Positions 24,620-32,190 of a DNA stretch of 64,000 nt are shown piece by piece. The position numbers and the translations under genes are program-made. The notes beneath the pieces were generated by a model. The model made no database searches. It was not told the DNA's origin and saw only the letters and a list, made by a program, of their open reading frames with translations. How positions within the stretch are numbered: the stretch's first letter is position 1; every line of letters starts with the position of its first letter. Source of the DNA: Candidatus Flexifilum breve (GTDB lineage Bacteria; Chloroflexota; Anaerolineae; Aggregatilineales; Phototrophicaceae); NCBI GenBank assembly GCA_016717205.1, contig JADKGC010000004.1:62001-126000 (forward strand), written 5' to 3'.

Positions 24620-24688
24620 TTGGGTTTATCCCATTCACCGAATTGAGGGCTGCGGGGGCGAGGCTTGCCGGTCGCTACGTAGAATACT

Positions 24689-24825
24689 TTTAGAAGCAGC
24701 GGACGCAATAAATTGCATCCCTACGAGAAAGCGGTATTTGTGTAGGGACGCGATTTATCGCGTCCGCAAAATCTCAGAGCCAACCTGTAACCCGCTTTCA
24801 CGGTATTTTACGCACTTACCCGGCA
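24689..24825. repeat. Long intergenic repeat, uninterrupted copy
   Basis: Starts with TTTAGAAGCAGCGGACGCAAT and contains the palindrome GTAGGGACGCGATTTATCGCGTCC, then a segment resembling CAACCTGTAACCCGCTTTCACGG..TTTTACGCA. The same order of blocks is found at 52018-52310, where the copy is split by an inserted element. The rest of the gap to 24918 shows no gene. Confidence 0.65.
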
Positions 24826-24918
24826 AGCCTCGCCTCAACAGATGCAACCCGAAAATCAAGTGTCCCCCTCAGCCGAGTGAAGAGGGACGATCTGTGCAGC
24901 AAGCAGGGTCGGGTCGCC

Positions 24919-26601
24919 TTACTCTTCCAACTGCCCTAAGAACCGTTCCCGATTGGCGCTGCGGGCGATCTTGCCGCTGCTCGTCTTGATCAGTTGGCGC
25001 GGCGGCAAGACTTCGACATAACGCGCGGTGACTTCGGTGTTGGCGGCGATGCGCGCGCGCACTTCGCGTACGATATCCCCGCGCTGCTCGTCATCTTCGG
25101 CCTGCACGTCGGTCTCCGCTTCCACCAGCACGGCGATATCTTCCGTGCCGAGCTGCGCATTGGGCACGCCGAACGCCACCACGCGTCCGGGATGTACGTT
25201 CGGCACATCGTTAAGCAGGTTTTCGATGTCCTGCGGATAGACGTTCTTGCCGGCCACAATGATCAGGTCTTTCTTACGCCCAGTGACGTAGAGCTCTCCA
25301 TCCGCCAGATACCCCATATCCCCGGTCATGAACCAGCCGTCGTGGAACGGGTTGAGGTCGTCGCGCTTGTAGTAGCCGGAGAGCATACAGTCGCTGAGGA
25401 TCTCAATCTCGCCGATGTGGCGATCCGGCAGCACGCCGCCTTCTGCGCTGACCACGCGCACCTGCGTATTGGGGAGCGGCACGCCGCACGAGACGATTTC
25501 CATACTGGGCGCGTCCGCGTCGGCGGGAGCGGCGATCTTCTCTTCGGCGAAGCGCTTGCGGTCGATCAGGTCGAGGCGCGGCTGCGCTTTACGCGGCGTT
25601 TGCGTGACGGCGAAGGTGTTCTCCGCCATCGCATAACACACTTTGAGCGCTGACTCACTCAGGCCGTAAGCTGCGTATTTCTTCAGAAACACGCGGTGAC
25701 TGTCAGCGTAAACAGGTTCCGAGCAGTTGACCACCCAGCGCAACGCCTCCAGCTTGACGCCAGCGAGCGCTGCGTCGCGGATGCGCGTCGCCATGAAGTT
25801 GTAGGCGAAATTCGGCAGCCACATGTGGGTCGCATGGTGGCGGGTGATCGCCTGTAGCAGCATGACGGGCTGGCGCACCCACTCGAATGGCGACATGATC
25901 ACCAGATGCACGCCGACTTTGAACGGCATGATGAAGGCGGCGATCAAGCCCATGTCGTGATACAGCGGGAGCCACGAGGCAATCACGCTCCAGTTGCCCA
26001 TCACGTCGACCGCTTCTTCGTACTCCTGAATCTGATTGATCACGGCGCGGTGCGAGAGCATGACGCCTTTTTGCAGCCCCGTACTGCCCGATGAATGCTG
26101 CAAAAAGGCGGTCGCTTCGGGGTCGGGCAGGGGACGCGCGAAGTAGATCGCCGGGTCGCCTGTGGCTTGCAGTGCCTCGGTCGTGATGATTTCCACGTCT
26201 AAGCCATCCAGCGTCGCCCGCAGCTCAGGTTCAAACTTGGCAAAGGTGATCACCGCGCGCACGCCTTCGAAGCCGATCAACTGGCGGATGCTGCTGTAGT
26301 AGTGCTCAGCATCCAGCTTGTCGTTGATAAACGGGAAGATCGACGGGATCGCGCCGATCAGCAGCGCACCCCAGAACGCCGCCATCACACTGACGCTCTG
26401 CTCCATCACCAGCACGACCAGATCGCCGGCGGCGATGCCCGCCGTTTCCAGCGCCGCCGCGTAATCTGCCGCCTCGTTGAAGAAGGTCAGGTAGTTGTGC
26501 GGGGTTTCGCTCCCATCTGCCGCGACGAAGGTTACCGCCGGGTGGTAGGGATGCTCCTCGAAGTGGTAGCGCGCATATTCGATCAGCGTGCGGCGATTCA
26601 T
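24919..26601 (-). CDS. Acyl-AMP ligase (fatty-acyl-AMP/acyl-ACP ligase type)
   Basis: 560 residues of the ANL adenylating superfamily. The N-terminal domain has the phosphate loop HSSGSTGLQKGVMLSH, SWLPLYHDMGLIAAFIMP and NCSEPVYADSHRVF; these last two are typical of fatty-acyl-AMP ligases. The C-terminal part has WFMTGDMGYL, the hinge VTGRKKDLIIVAGKNVYPQDIE and the catalytic Lys in TSSGKIARS. It should activate a carboxylic acid with ATP and load it on the carrier protein encoded four bases upstream by overlap. The tight ATGA coupling with the ACP supports this. The final product is unknown; no condensing enzyme is nearby. Confidence 0.88.
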   Translation of the reverse strand: MNRRTLIEYARYHFEEHPYHPAVTFVAADGSETPHNYLTFFNEAADYAAALETAGIAAGDLVVLVMEQSVSVMAAFWGALLIGAIPSIFPFINDKLDAEHYYSSIRQLIGFEGVRAVITFAKFEPELRATLDGLDVEIITTEALQATGDPAIYFARPLPDPEATAFLQHSSGSTGLQKGVMLSHRAVINQIQEYEEAVDVMGNWSVIASWLPLYHDMGLIAAFIMPFKVGVHLVIMSPFEWVRQPVMLLQAITRHHATHMWLPNFAYNFMATRIRDAALAGVKLEALRWVVNCSEPVYADSHRVFLKKYAAYGLSESALKVCYAMAENTFAVTQTPRKAQPRLDLIDRKRFAEEKIAAPADADAPSMEIVSCGVPLPNTQVRVVSAEGGVLPDRHIGEIEILSDCMLSGYYKRDDLNPFHDGWFMTGDMGYLADGELYVTGRKKDLIIVAGKNVYPQDIENLLNDVPNVHPGRVVAFGVPNAQLGTEDIAVLVEAETDVQAEDDEQRGDIVREVRARIAANTEVTARYVEVLPPRQLIKTSSGKIARSANRERFLGQLEE

Positions 26602-26837
26602 TTCGCCTGTTTCGCTTCGATGTTGCGGATGATGTGGTCGAGTGTGCGCATGTTGGCGACCGTGAGTTCCGGGTCGGCGAAGTGGATGCCAAACTTGTCT
26701 TCGATGAAGACGGCCAGTTCGGTCAGGCTGAACGAATCGACCAGGCCACCTTTGAAGAGATCCTCGTCATCTTTGAGCGGGTATTTCTTGTCGTGAATCA
26801 GGTCGGTTTTGATGAATTCTCGGATGGCTTCGCGCAT
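26598..26837 (-). CDS. Acyl carrier protein partner of the acyl-AMP ligase
   Basis: 79 residues, normal ACP length. The attachment site for 4'-phosphopantetheine is Ser35 in GGLVDSFSLTELAVFIEDKF, at the start of helix II, with the acidic helix IIDKFGIHF-like region following. The stop overlaps the ligase ATG by four bases, so the pair is made together. The ATG at 26837 has AGGAC eight bases before it; an upstream in-frame start adds an unlikely 18 residues. It is a dedicated carrier rather than the fatty-acid-synthesis AcpP, judging by the DSFSL core instead of DSLDT. Confidence 0.88.
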   Translation of the reverse strand: MREAIREFIKTDLIHDKKYPLKDDEDLFKGGLVDSFSLTELAVFIEDKFGIHFADPELTVANMRTLDHIIRNIEAKQAK

Positions 26838-26885
26838 GGTTTTTGTCCTTTTTTCTAACAAGAATGATACTACTCTAACCTTTAC

Positions 26886-26914
26886 TTGCACGTATTTTAA
26901 CCCTGTGCTACAGT
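26886..26914 (+). promoter_or_regulatory. Promoter of the OmpR-type regulator
   Basis: TTGCAC (26886-26891), 17-base spacer, TACAGT (26909-26914), about 50 bases before the ATG at 26966. It lies in the divergent region with the ACP gene. Confidence 0.55.
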
Positions 26915-26965
26915 GAGTTTGAATTTTGCAACACGAGTTTGAGGATTCCGACTTCGGGGCGTCTC

Positions 26966-27652
26966 ATGAGCGAAAAGATTCTGATCATCGATGATGAACA
27001 GACGACGGTGAAACTGATCGAGATTCTGCTCCAGCGTCGCGGCTTTGATGTCATTACGGCGTACAGCGCCGAGGAAGGCTTGAAGAAAGCCTACCGCAAC
27101 CAGCCCGATCTGGTGCTGCTCGACATCATGATGCCCGACATGGATGGCTGGGAAGTGTGCCGCCGCCTGCGCGATATGTCCGACGTGCCGATCATTTTCC
27201 TCACCGCGCGCGGCGAACTGCGCGACATGGTTTACGGGCTGGAGATTGGCGCGGACGACTATATTTCCAAGCCGTTTGAAAATGATGAGCTGGTCGCGCG
27301 CATCCGGGCGCATTTGCGCCGCGCACCCAAAGCCGTCATGAGCGAAGAGCTGATCTTCAATAACGGTGAATTTCGGGTCAACTTCATGAATCGCGAAGTA
27401 CGCGTGCGCAATGAGGTTAAGCATCTGACGCCCAAAGAGTTCAGTTTGCTCGGTGTGCTGGTGCGCAACGCGGGGCGCGTCGTGCCGCGCAATGAGCTGG
27501 TCACCGAGGCCTGGGGTGAAGAATATGGCGACGCGATTGACAGCCTCAAGCTGTACATTCACTATCTGCGCCAAAAGGTCGAACGCGACCCCGAAAATCC
27601 CGATTACATTCTCACCTCTCGCGGCGTGGGTTACCGCTTCGCTAACCACTAA
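26966..27652 (+). CDS. OmpR/PhoB-family response regulator
   Basis: 228 residues. The receiver domain (1-118) has IDDE, phosphoacceptor Asp53 in LVLLDIMMPDMDGW, Thr in IIFLTAR and Lys in YISKPFEN. The C-terminal winged helix (about 130-228) ends with the typical LKLYIHYLRQKVERDPENPDYILTSRGVGYRF. It binds DNA as a dimer after phosphorylation by an unlinked kinase, since none is adjacent. The ATG at 26966 gives the standard length; a TTG at 26939 is possible. The stop codon TAA is the first three bases of a MITE-like terminal repeat, so the last codon junction was made by insertion. Confidence 0.9.
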   Translation: MSEKILIIDDEQTTVKLIEILLQRRGFDVITAYSAEEGLKKAYRNQPDLVLLDIMMPDMDGWEVCRRLRDMSDVPIIFLTARGELRDMVYGLEIGADDYISKPFENDELVARIRAHLRRAPKAVMSEELIFNNGEFRVNFMNREVRVRNEVKHLTPKEFSLLGVLVRNAGRVVPRNELVTEAWGEEYGDAIDSLKLYIHYLRQKVERDPENPDYILTSRGVGYRFANH

Positions 27653-27816
27653 CGTGAGTTAGGGATAACACCTCTCTGACCCCACCCCCGGCCCCTCCCC
27701 GAATTCAGGGAGGGGAGCCAACCAATGCGCTGTTCGTCTCCCCTCTCCCCGCTTGCGTGGGAGAGGGGTTGGGGGTGAGGGGACGCGCAAATGACGCTTA
27801 TCCCTAACTGACGTCA
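27650..27816. mobile_element. MITE-like element with 19-bp terminal inverted repeats, copy 2
   Basis: TAACGTGAGTTAGGGATAA (27650-27668) and TTATCCCTAACTGACGTCA (27798-27816) match the ends of the element at 587-1031 with one or two changes. The inside is the C-rich core CCCCACCCCCGGCCCC..GGGAGAGGGGTTGGGGGTGAGG, also found inside the insertion at 52040-52199. The left end overlaps the stop codon of the response regulator. Confidence 0.65.
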
Positions 27817-27827
27817 CTAGTTCTTCG

Positions 27828-27905
27828 CCTCACCCTGTTTCGCTGCGCTCAACCGCCCCTCTCCCTTGGGAGAGGGGCAAAGAACCGCTAGGTTCTTGGG
27901 GTGAG
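27828..27905. repeat. C-rich intergenic repeat, family B copy
   Basis: CCTCACCCTGTTTCGCTGCGCTCAACCGCCCC..GGGAGAGGGGC..CTTGGGGTGAG, directly after the MITE-like element. Confidence 0.55.
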
Positions 27906-27912
27906 ACGAAGG

Positions 27913-28716
27913 TTACACGTCCAACAGCACGGTCACATTGAGCACATAGGCGCGATATAACGCCGCGAAGAACTGCTTCAACTCGCGGATCGTGTGATCG
28001 TCGGCGTCAGTTGGCTGCAGCAGGAACGGGAAATCGCGTTCGAACTGCTCCGGCGTGAGCGAGCGATTCATGATCAGCACAACCTGATGCGCTTCGAGGT
28101 TGCGGCGAATCGCGCCGAAGAGCAGCAGCAGCATGCCCCCGTGGGAGGGCTGAACGTGACCGGTCAGGAACAGCATCTGAAAGACCTGATTGGCTGTGAG
28201 CAGAAACTCGACCATGTCGCGCCCCGACAGCTTGGACTCCTCGAAGATCGCCGGGTTTGTGCGCAGCGGCGCGACCAATGCGCCATCGTAGCCGAGTTCG
28301 ATCACGCCCTGCTTGAGCAGCAGCCAGATGATCGGCTCGTCGATACCCGGCAGTTGATCGAGCAGCCAGCGTTCCGCCGCCAGCGAGATTGGGTACTGAA
28401 TATAGTTCATACAGCCGAACGGTGCGCTGGCGACGTTCGCCGGGCAGCCGATGCAGTGGTGTTCCAGCGGGGCGAGGGCGTTCGCCTCGTCGAGCAGCTC
28501 CTGCACGACGATCACGCGCGTCTCTTCTTCGCCGTTAGCTGCCGTGCGCGTGAACTCAAAGCCCATTTCGATCGGTGGACGCTGATCGCCATTTTCGCGG
28601 AACAGCCGAATCACCTGCTGCGCCCGTTCGCGCGCCTTCAACCGGTCGAGAATGCCACCTGTACTGAGCGTCGTTTTCGGCACGCAGCCGAGATCGACGA
28701 TGTAATCAATTGCCAT
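27913..28716 (-). CDS. Unknown cytoplasmic protein with a Cys cluster
   Basis: 267 residues with no signal peptide and no clear membrane segment. An N-terminal part carries HHCIGCPANVASAPFGCMNYI (residues about 90-110), a CxxC plus downstream Cys and two His that could hold a metal or an Fe-S cluster. The rest is predicted helical (IIWLLLKQGVIELG, MVEFLLTANQVFQMLFLTG). I do not recognise a family. The ATG at 28716 was preferred to the GTG at 28725 because GAGGA lies at a better distance. It is followed at its 3' side by repeats and preceded by palindromic repeats. Confidence 0.65.
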   Translation of the reverse strand: MAIDYIVDLGCVPKTTLSTGGILDRLKARERAQQVIRLFRENGDQRPPIEMGFEFTRTAANGEEETRVIVVQELLDEANALAPLEHHCIGCPANVASAPFGCMNYIQYPISLAAERWLLDQLPGIDEPIIWLLLKQGVIELGYDGALVAPLRTNPAIFEESKLSGRDMVEFLLTANQVFQMLFLTGHVQPSHGGMLLLLFGAIRRNLEAHQVVLIMNRSLTPEQFERDFPFLLQPTDADDHTIRELKQFFAALYRAYVLNVTVLLDV

Positions 28717-28737
28717 TGCCGCCACAATCCTCTAAAT

Positions 28738-28806
28738 GAAAGGACGAGGTCATCCCTCGTCCCTACGAAAATGCTGTCCGTAGGGGCGCACAGCCGTGCG
28801 CCCCTA
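28738..28806. repeat. Two palindromic repeats between the WD40 gene and the Cys-cluster gene
   Basis: AGGACGAGG-TCATC-CCTCGTCC at about 28740-28762 and GTAGGGGCGCACAGCCGTGCGCCCCTA at 28780-28806. Read leftward, the first gives GGACGAGG..CCTCGTCCTTTCATTT and may terminate the WD40 transcript. Confidence 0.6.
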
Positions 28807-28817
28807 TCAATGCACAC

Positions 28818-30161
28818 TTAGCCGACTGCGCCGAACTCCCACACCCGCAGTGTACCGTCAAAGCTGATGGACGCCAAGCGGGTACCATCCGGGCTGAAGG
28901 CGAGACCGTTGACCGCATCGGTGTGACCACGCAGCGTCGCCGACACATCGCCCGAAACCAGGTCCCACACGCGAATCGCGCTCGTCGCCGCATCCGGCGC
29001 GGACGGATCGCCACCAGCAGCGGCCAGCGCTGCGCCATCGGGGGTGAAGGCCAGCGCGCGGATTGGCGCGTCGGTGGTGAACGTGTGGACGGTGCTCAGG
29101 TTCTGCGGGTCGGTCACATCCCACACGGTGACGGTGGTTTCCGTGCCGACGGCCAGCAGCGAACCATCGTCGCTGTAGCTCACCACAGTGATGACGTCGC
29201 CCGTCGCCGTGGTGCTCGTGCCGGTTTCCGCCGCTTCGCCCGCTTCATAATTGACGAGCAGCAGCGTGCCTTCGACCGTGCCCGCAGCCAGTTCTGTGCC
29301 GACCGGGCTGAACGCCAGCGAGGTGATCGGTGCGGTCACTTCAATGCTGCGGATAAATTCGCCCGTGGCCGCTGACCACAGGTGAATGGCGAACAGTTCG
29401 CTCAGCGACGGATCGTTGAACGAGGCGTTCGCTGAAGCGATGGTGCTGCCATCCGGGCTGATGGCGACGGCGGTGACTGTCGCGCCAAACTGTTCGAAGT
29501 GCATGTTGAGCGGTTCGCCGAGCACGGGTTCGACCGGGGTGAGCGCCACCTGACCCATGCCGCCGCCCGTCAGCAGCGCGACGCCGTCACTGGAACTGAC
29601 GTAGTGTAGCGCGGTTACGGGCTGCTCCAGCGAAATTGATGTGGGCAGCGCTTCGAGGTCGTCCGGGTTGTAGACGAGGATCAAGCCAGTGGCTGCGCCT
29701 GCTTCGTCGGCGACGCCTGAGACTGCCAGTGCATTGCCGGAGGGCGACCACGCCAGATACGGGTTAAAGCGTCCGGCGACGGCTGTGTATTCCCATGTGC
29801 CGCCGACAGCAGGTTCAGGCGTGCTTTCAGCCGTGGATGTCACCGCGCAGAAGGCCACCGTGCCGCTGCCTGTGGGCGCGCGGTAGTCGAAAATCTGGTC
29901 GTCAATGGTCAGCGTGATCACATAGCCGCGGGTGACGACTTGCGCATAAGCCATATCGGGCTGCGGACAGCCGAGGCTGGCATCGTTAAAGATTTGCTCG
30001 GCCCATGACCAGTTGTCCAGATCGTTAAGCGTATAACTGGTGCCGAGGCGCGTGTTCACATCCGCCAGCGCCACTTCGATTTCGGGGGGCGGCGCGGACT
30101 GGGCGCTCACCGCCACAGGGACGAGCAGCGCCAGAATGAGCAGGAATAGACGTCGATACAT
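28818..30161 (-). CDS. Secreted WD40-repeat protein
   Basis: 447 residues. A signal peptide (RLFLLILALLVPVAVSAQ) is followed by a small N-terminal domain with two Cys (ASLGCPQPDM, VAFCAVT; residues about 25-110). The rest forms a WD40 propeller with typical repeats such as AISPDGSTIASA, AFSPVGTELAAG, SYSDDGSLLAVG, AFTPDGAALAAAG and AFSPDGTRLASISFDGTLRVWEF. Such propellers are protein-binding platforms; export suggests a role at the cell surface. The final repeat closes at the stop. No partner is evident in neighbouring genes. Confidence 0.85.
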   Translation of the reverse strand: MYRRLFLLILALLVPVAVSAQSAPPPEIEVALADVNTRLGTSYTLNDLDNWSWAEQIFNDASLGCPQPDMAYAQVVTRGYVITLTIDDQIFDYRAPTGSGTVAFCAVTSTAESTPEPAVGGTWEYTAVAGRFNPYLAWSPSGNALAVSGVADEAGAATGLILVYNPDDLEALPTSISLEQPVTALHYVSSSDGVALLTGGGMGQVALTPVEPVLGEPLNMHFEQFGATVTAVAISPDGSTIASANASFNDPSLSELFAIHLWSAATGEFIRSIEVTAPITSLAFSPVGTELAAGTVEGTLLLVNYEAGEAAETGTSTTATGDVITVVSYSDDGSLLAVGTETTVTVWDVTDPQNLSTVHTFTTDAPIRALAFTPDGAALAAAGGDPSAPDAATSAIRVWDLVSGDVSATLRGHTDAVNGLAFSPDGTRLASISFDGTLRVWEFGAVG

Positions 30162-30411
30162 ACCAGTACTCCCTTTATCCGGTTGGATGCTACATTAAAA
30201 TTTTACTTGCATTACAACCAATTTTACAATGACCAGCGCAATATGCGCGCTATGCGCTCAACCAACGCCTCACCCACGCTTACAAACTGCTGAGAAAAGT
30301 TCACAGAAAATTAGACAAATTACCCATGTACTTTAAACTTGATTTAACATATACTTCAACCAAGCTTAAAACTAAGCGCGGACGTTCGCTTTTCAGAAAG
30401 GGGAGGACAGT

Positions 30412-30591
30412 ATGTCATTTGCAGCGTTGGTGTGTATCGTGCTCGTGCTAACCGTCGGCTATTTCGTCGTTCTCCTCAGCGCTGAGGCAATTTCCTGGCT
30501 TGTCAGCCGGGTGAATCTGGCCCTGCATACCCGCCGTCTCCAGCCCCAAACTGCTCGACCGATGAGTCCGCGGCGCGTGCATCTGTCTTAA
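30412..30591 (+). CDS. Small single-span membrane protein (59 residues)
   Basis: ATG at 30412 is preceded by GGGGAGGACAGT, a strong ribosome site. The peptide begins SFAALVCIVLVLTVGYFVVLLS, a clear membrane helix (residues about 3-25), and ends in a basic Arg/Pro-rich tail (TRRLQPQTARPMSPRRVHL), so the C-terminus should face the cytoplasm. A terminator with a T tract follows 30 bases after the stop. The strong site, membrane helix and terminator together support a real gene although no family is recognised. The 250 bases upstream are A/T-rich and hold no other gene; TATACT near 30350 could be its -10. Confidence 0.65.
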   Translation: MSFAALVCIVLVLTVGYFVVLLSAEAISWLVSRVNLALHTRRLQPQTARPMSPRRVHLS

Positions 30592-30621
30592 CAATCTCCA
30601 AGTCACAATCGAACCTAATGG

Positions 30622-30662
30622 CGGCATCCCTAAAGCGTACTTAACCGGGATGCCGCTTTTTT
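30622..30662 (+). terminator. Terminator after the small membrane protein gene
   Basis: CGGCATCCC and GGGATGCCG pair across a 20-base loop, followed by CTTTTTT. It overlaps the 3' end of the convergent acetyltransferase gene (30630). Confidence 0.75.
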
Positions 30663-31235
30663 GATCTCGTCGGTTTGTGTGTCACTAAACAGCACATAGA
30701 CCAGCGTGTCCCGCAGGTCCCCCGCAGGATCGCGCGACTGCCAGCGCATGCGCACTTCCAGCTGAAAGCCGACACGCTCTGCGACTTTAGCGCTGCGCAT
30801 GTTATGGGCGTCGCAGCGAATTTCCACGCGTTTTGCCCCGAGCACGCCAAAGGTCAGCGCGCTCAGTGTGGTGACGGCTTCGGTCATGTAGCCGTGACCC
30901 GCCATGCTCGTACGCAGCCAGTAGCCGATCTCAAAGCGCGGCACATCCCACGCGATGGTGTGCAGCCCGATATTGCCGAGATAGTGCTCATCGTCTTTGC
31001 GGAAGATCAAATAGTTGAGTTCTTCGCGGGTGCGAAAGCGCATAGCGGATTCGCGCGCGAAAGTCTCCGATTCGGCGATGGTTTGCCCTTCGCGCGCCCA
31101 CGGCATCCACGGACGCAGTTCCTCCAGCGATTCGTTCACAGCTCCATTGATCAACGCGCCGTCGTTGTGGCGCGGGACGCGCAGCCGCAGGCGCGCCGAC
31201 TCAAGTTGTTCGGGGATATGCGCTAGATACACCAT
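30630..31235 (-). CDS. GNAT acetyltransferase, RimJ/RimL type
   Basis: 201 residues of the Acetyltransf_3 group: LESARLRLRVPRHNDGALINGAVNESLEELRPWMPWA at the N-terminus, YLIFRKDDEHYLGNIGLHTI, RFEIGYWLRTSMAGHGYMTEAVTTLSALTFG (the acetyl-CoA loop, with AGHGYM in place of the common GKGYA) and IRCDAHNMRSAKVAERVGFQLE near the end. Members acetylate protein N-termini, amino acids or antibiotics; the substrate here is unknown. It converges on the small membrane protein, whose terminator lies over its last codons. Confidence 0.88.
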   Translation of the reverse strand: MVYLAHIPEQLESARLRLRVPRHNDGALINGAVNESLEELRPWMPWAREGQTIAESETFARESAMRFRTREELNYLIFRKDDEHYLGNIGLHTIAWDVPRFEIGYWLRTSMAGHGYMTEAVTTLSALTFGVLGAKRVEIRCDAHNMRSAKVAERVGFQLEVRMRWQSRDPAGDLRDTLVYVLFSDTQTDEIKKAASRLSTL

Positions 31236-31289
31236 GGCTTAACTTTCACCCACTTAGCAGACGATCAAATGCACGCAGTTGTGCCACCT

Positions 31290-31946
31290 TCAGCGATCTT
31301 GCCGCCCCCGGAAGATGGAGTCGAAGTTGGCGGGCAGCACATACAAGATCGGAATCAGCACGTCCAGGAGGTCGGCGGCGGCAATGCTGACGAATGAGAC
31401 CAGAATCGCCAGAAAATACAGCGACGGGGCGAGCAAAATGCGCCGCCGCACCAGACGATCGACTTTGGCGTCGAGCGCATGCCCCAGCAAATGCCCGTCT
31501 CGGGTGGCATAGGCCCAATGCAAGTACAGCACCGCGCCCACGGCAATCAAGTTGAGGTTGTACACAATCAAGCTGAGGCGGTCACTGCCGTAGCGGCTGA
31601 GCAGCCCCGTGGAGAAGGGCACGAGCGCCACGAACATCATGTACAGGATGTTGATCCAGAGCAGCGTGCGGTCAGAGCGGCGGATGTAGAAGAACTGGTT
31701 GTGATGCCCCACCCAGTACACACCGAGGATGATGAAGCTGATCACATACGAGATGATGTTCGGGGTGAGCGCCAGCAGCGCCTGCCCCAAACCGACCGCG
31801 TCCACCTGCTCCTGCGTCGGCACGCGCATGTCGAACACGAGCAGCGTCATGACGATGGCGAAGACGCCATCCGCCAGTGTTTCGATGCGGGCTGTACTCA
31901 GCGTTGGCAGTTTGAGCGGCGCGGGCGTATTGGGTTGGTCAGTCAT
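31290..31946 (-). CDS. TMEM175-family (DUF1211) potassium channel protein
   Basis: 218 residues with six membrane segments. The signature near the N-terminus, TARIETLADGVFAIVMTLLVFDMRVP, is the first pore helix of TMEM175-type channels, whose consensus is RxxxFSDGVFAIAxTLL; here LADG replaces FSDG, a mild departure. YVISFIILGVYWVGHHNQFF, the second conserved region, follows. Bacterial members have one repeat and form tetrameric K+ channels. The ATG at 31946 was chosen because AGGA lies eight bases before it; the longer frame upstream is not conserved-looking. Confidence 0.88.
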   Translation of the reverse strand: MTDQPNTPAPLKLPTLSTARIETLADGVFAIVMTLLVFDMRVPTQEQVDAVGLGQALLALTPNIISYVISFIILGVYWVGHHNQFFYIRRSDRTLLWINILYMMFVALVPFSTGLLSRYGSDRLSLIVYNLNLIAVGAVLYLHWAYATRDGHLLGHALDAKVDRLVRRRILLAPSLYFLAILVSFVSIAAADLLDVLIPILYVLPANFDSIFRGRQDR

Positions 31947-32128
31947 ACGTGTGTCCTGAGGATGCTGATCTACTGCGGCTATTGTAGCGGATTTTTCCGC
32001 CGAGAAATATCGCCGCCCGTGCGTCCAAAGGCTTATGGTGACGCTCGGGGGATGGGTGTACGCTAGCAATAAATCGCGGCACCAGTCAGGGAAAGGCTGA
32101 GCTATTCGATCAAAGTGTACGAAAAAAC

Positions 32129-32155
32129 TTGAAACTTTACGACATTGTGTACAAT
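32129..32155 (+). promoter_or_regulatory. Candidate promoter and small palindrome before alanine dehydrogenase
   Basis: TTGAAA (32129-32134), 15-base spacer, TACAAT (32150-32155), the same layout as before the gene at 3087. ATTGT-GT-ACAAT (32144-32155) overlaps the -10 and could be an operator. Confidence 0.45.
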
Positions 32156-32190
32156 AGAGCTATAAGTCGTTAGCGAAAAGAGAAAATAGC

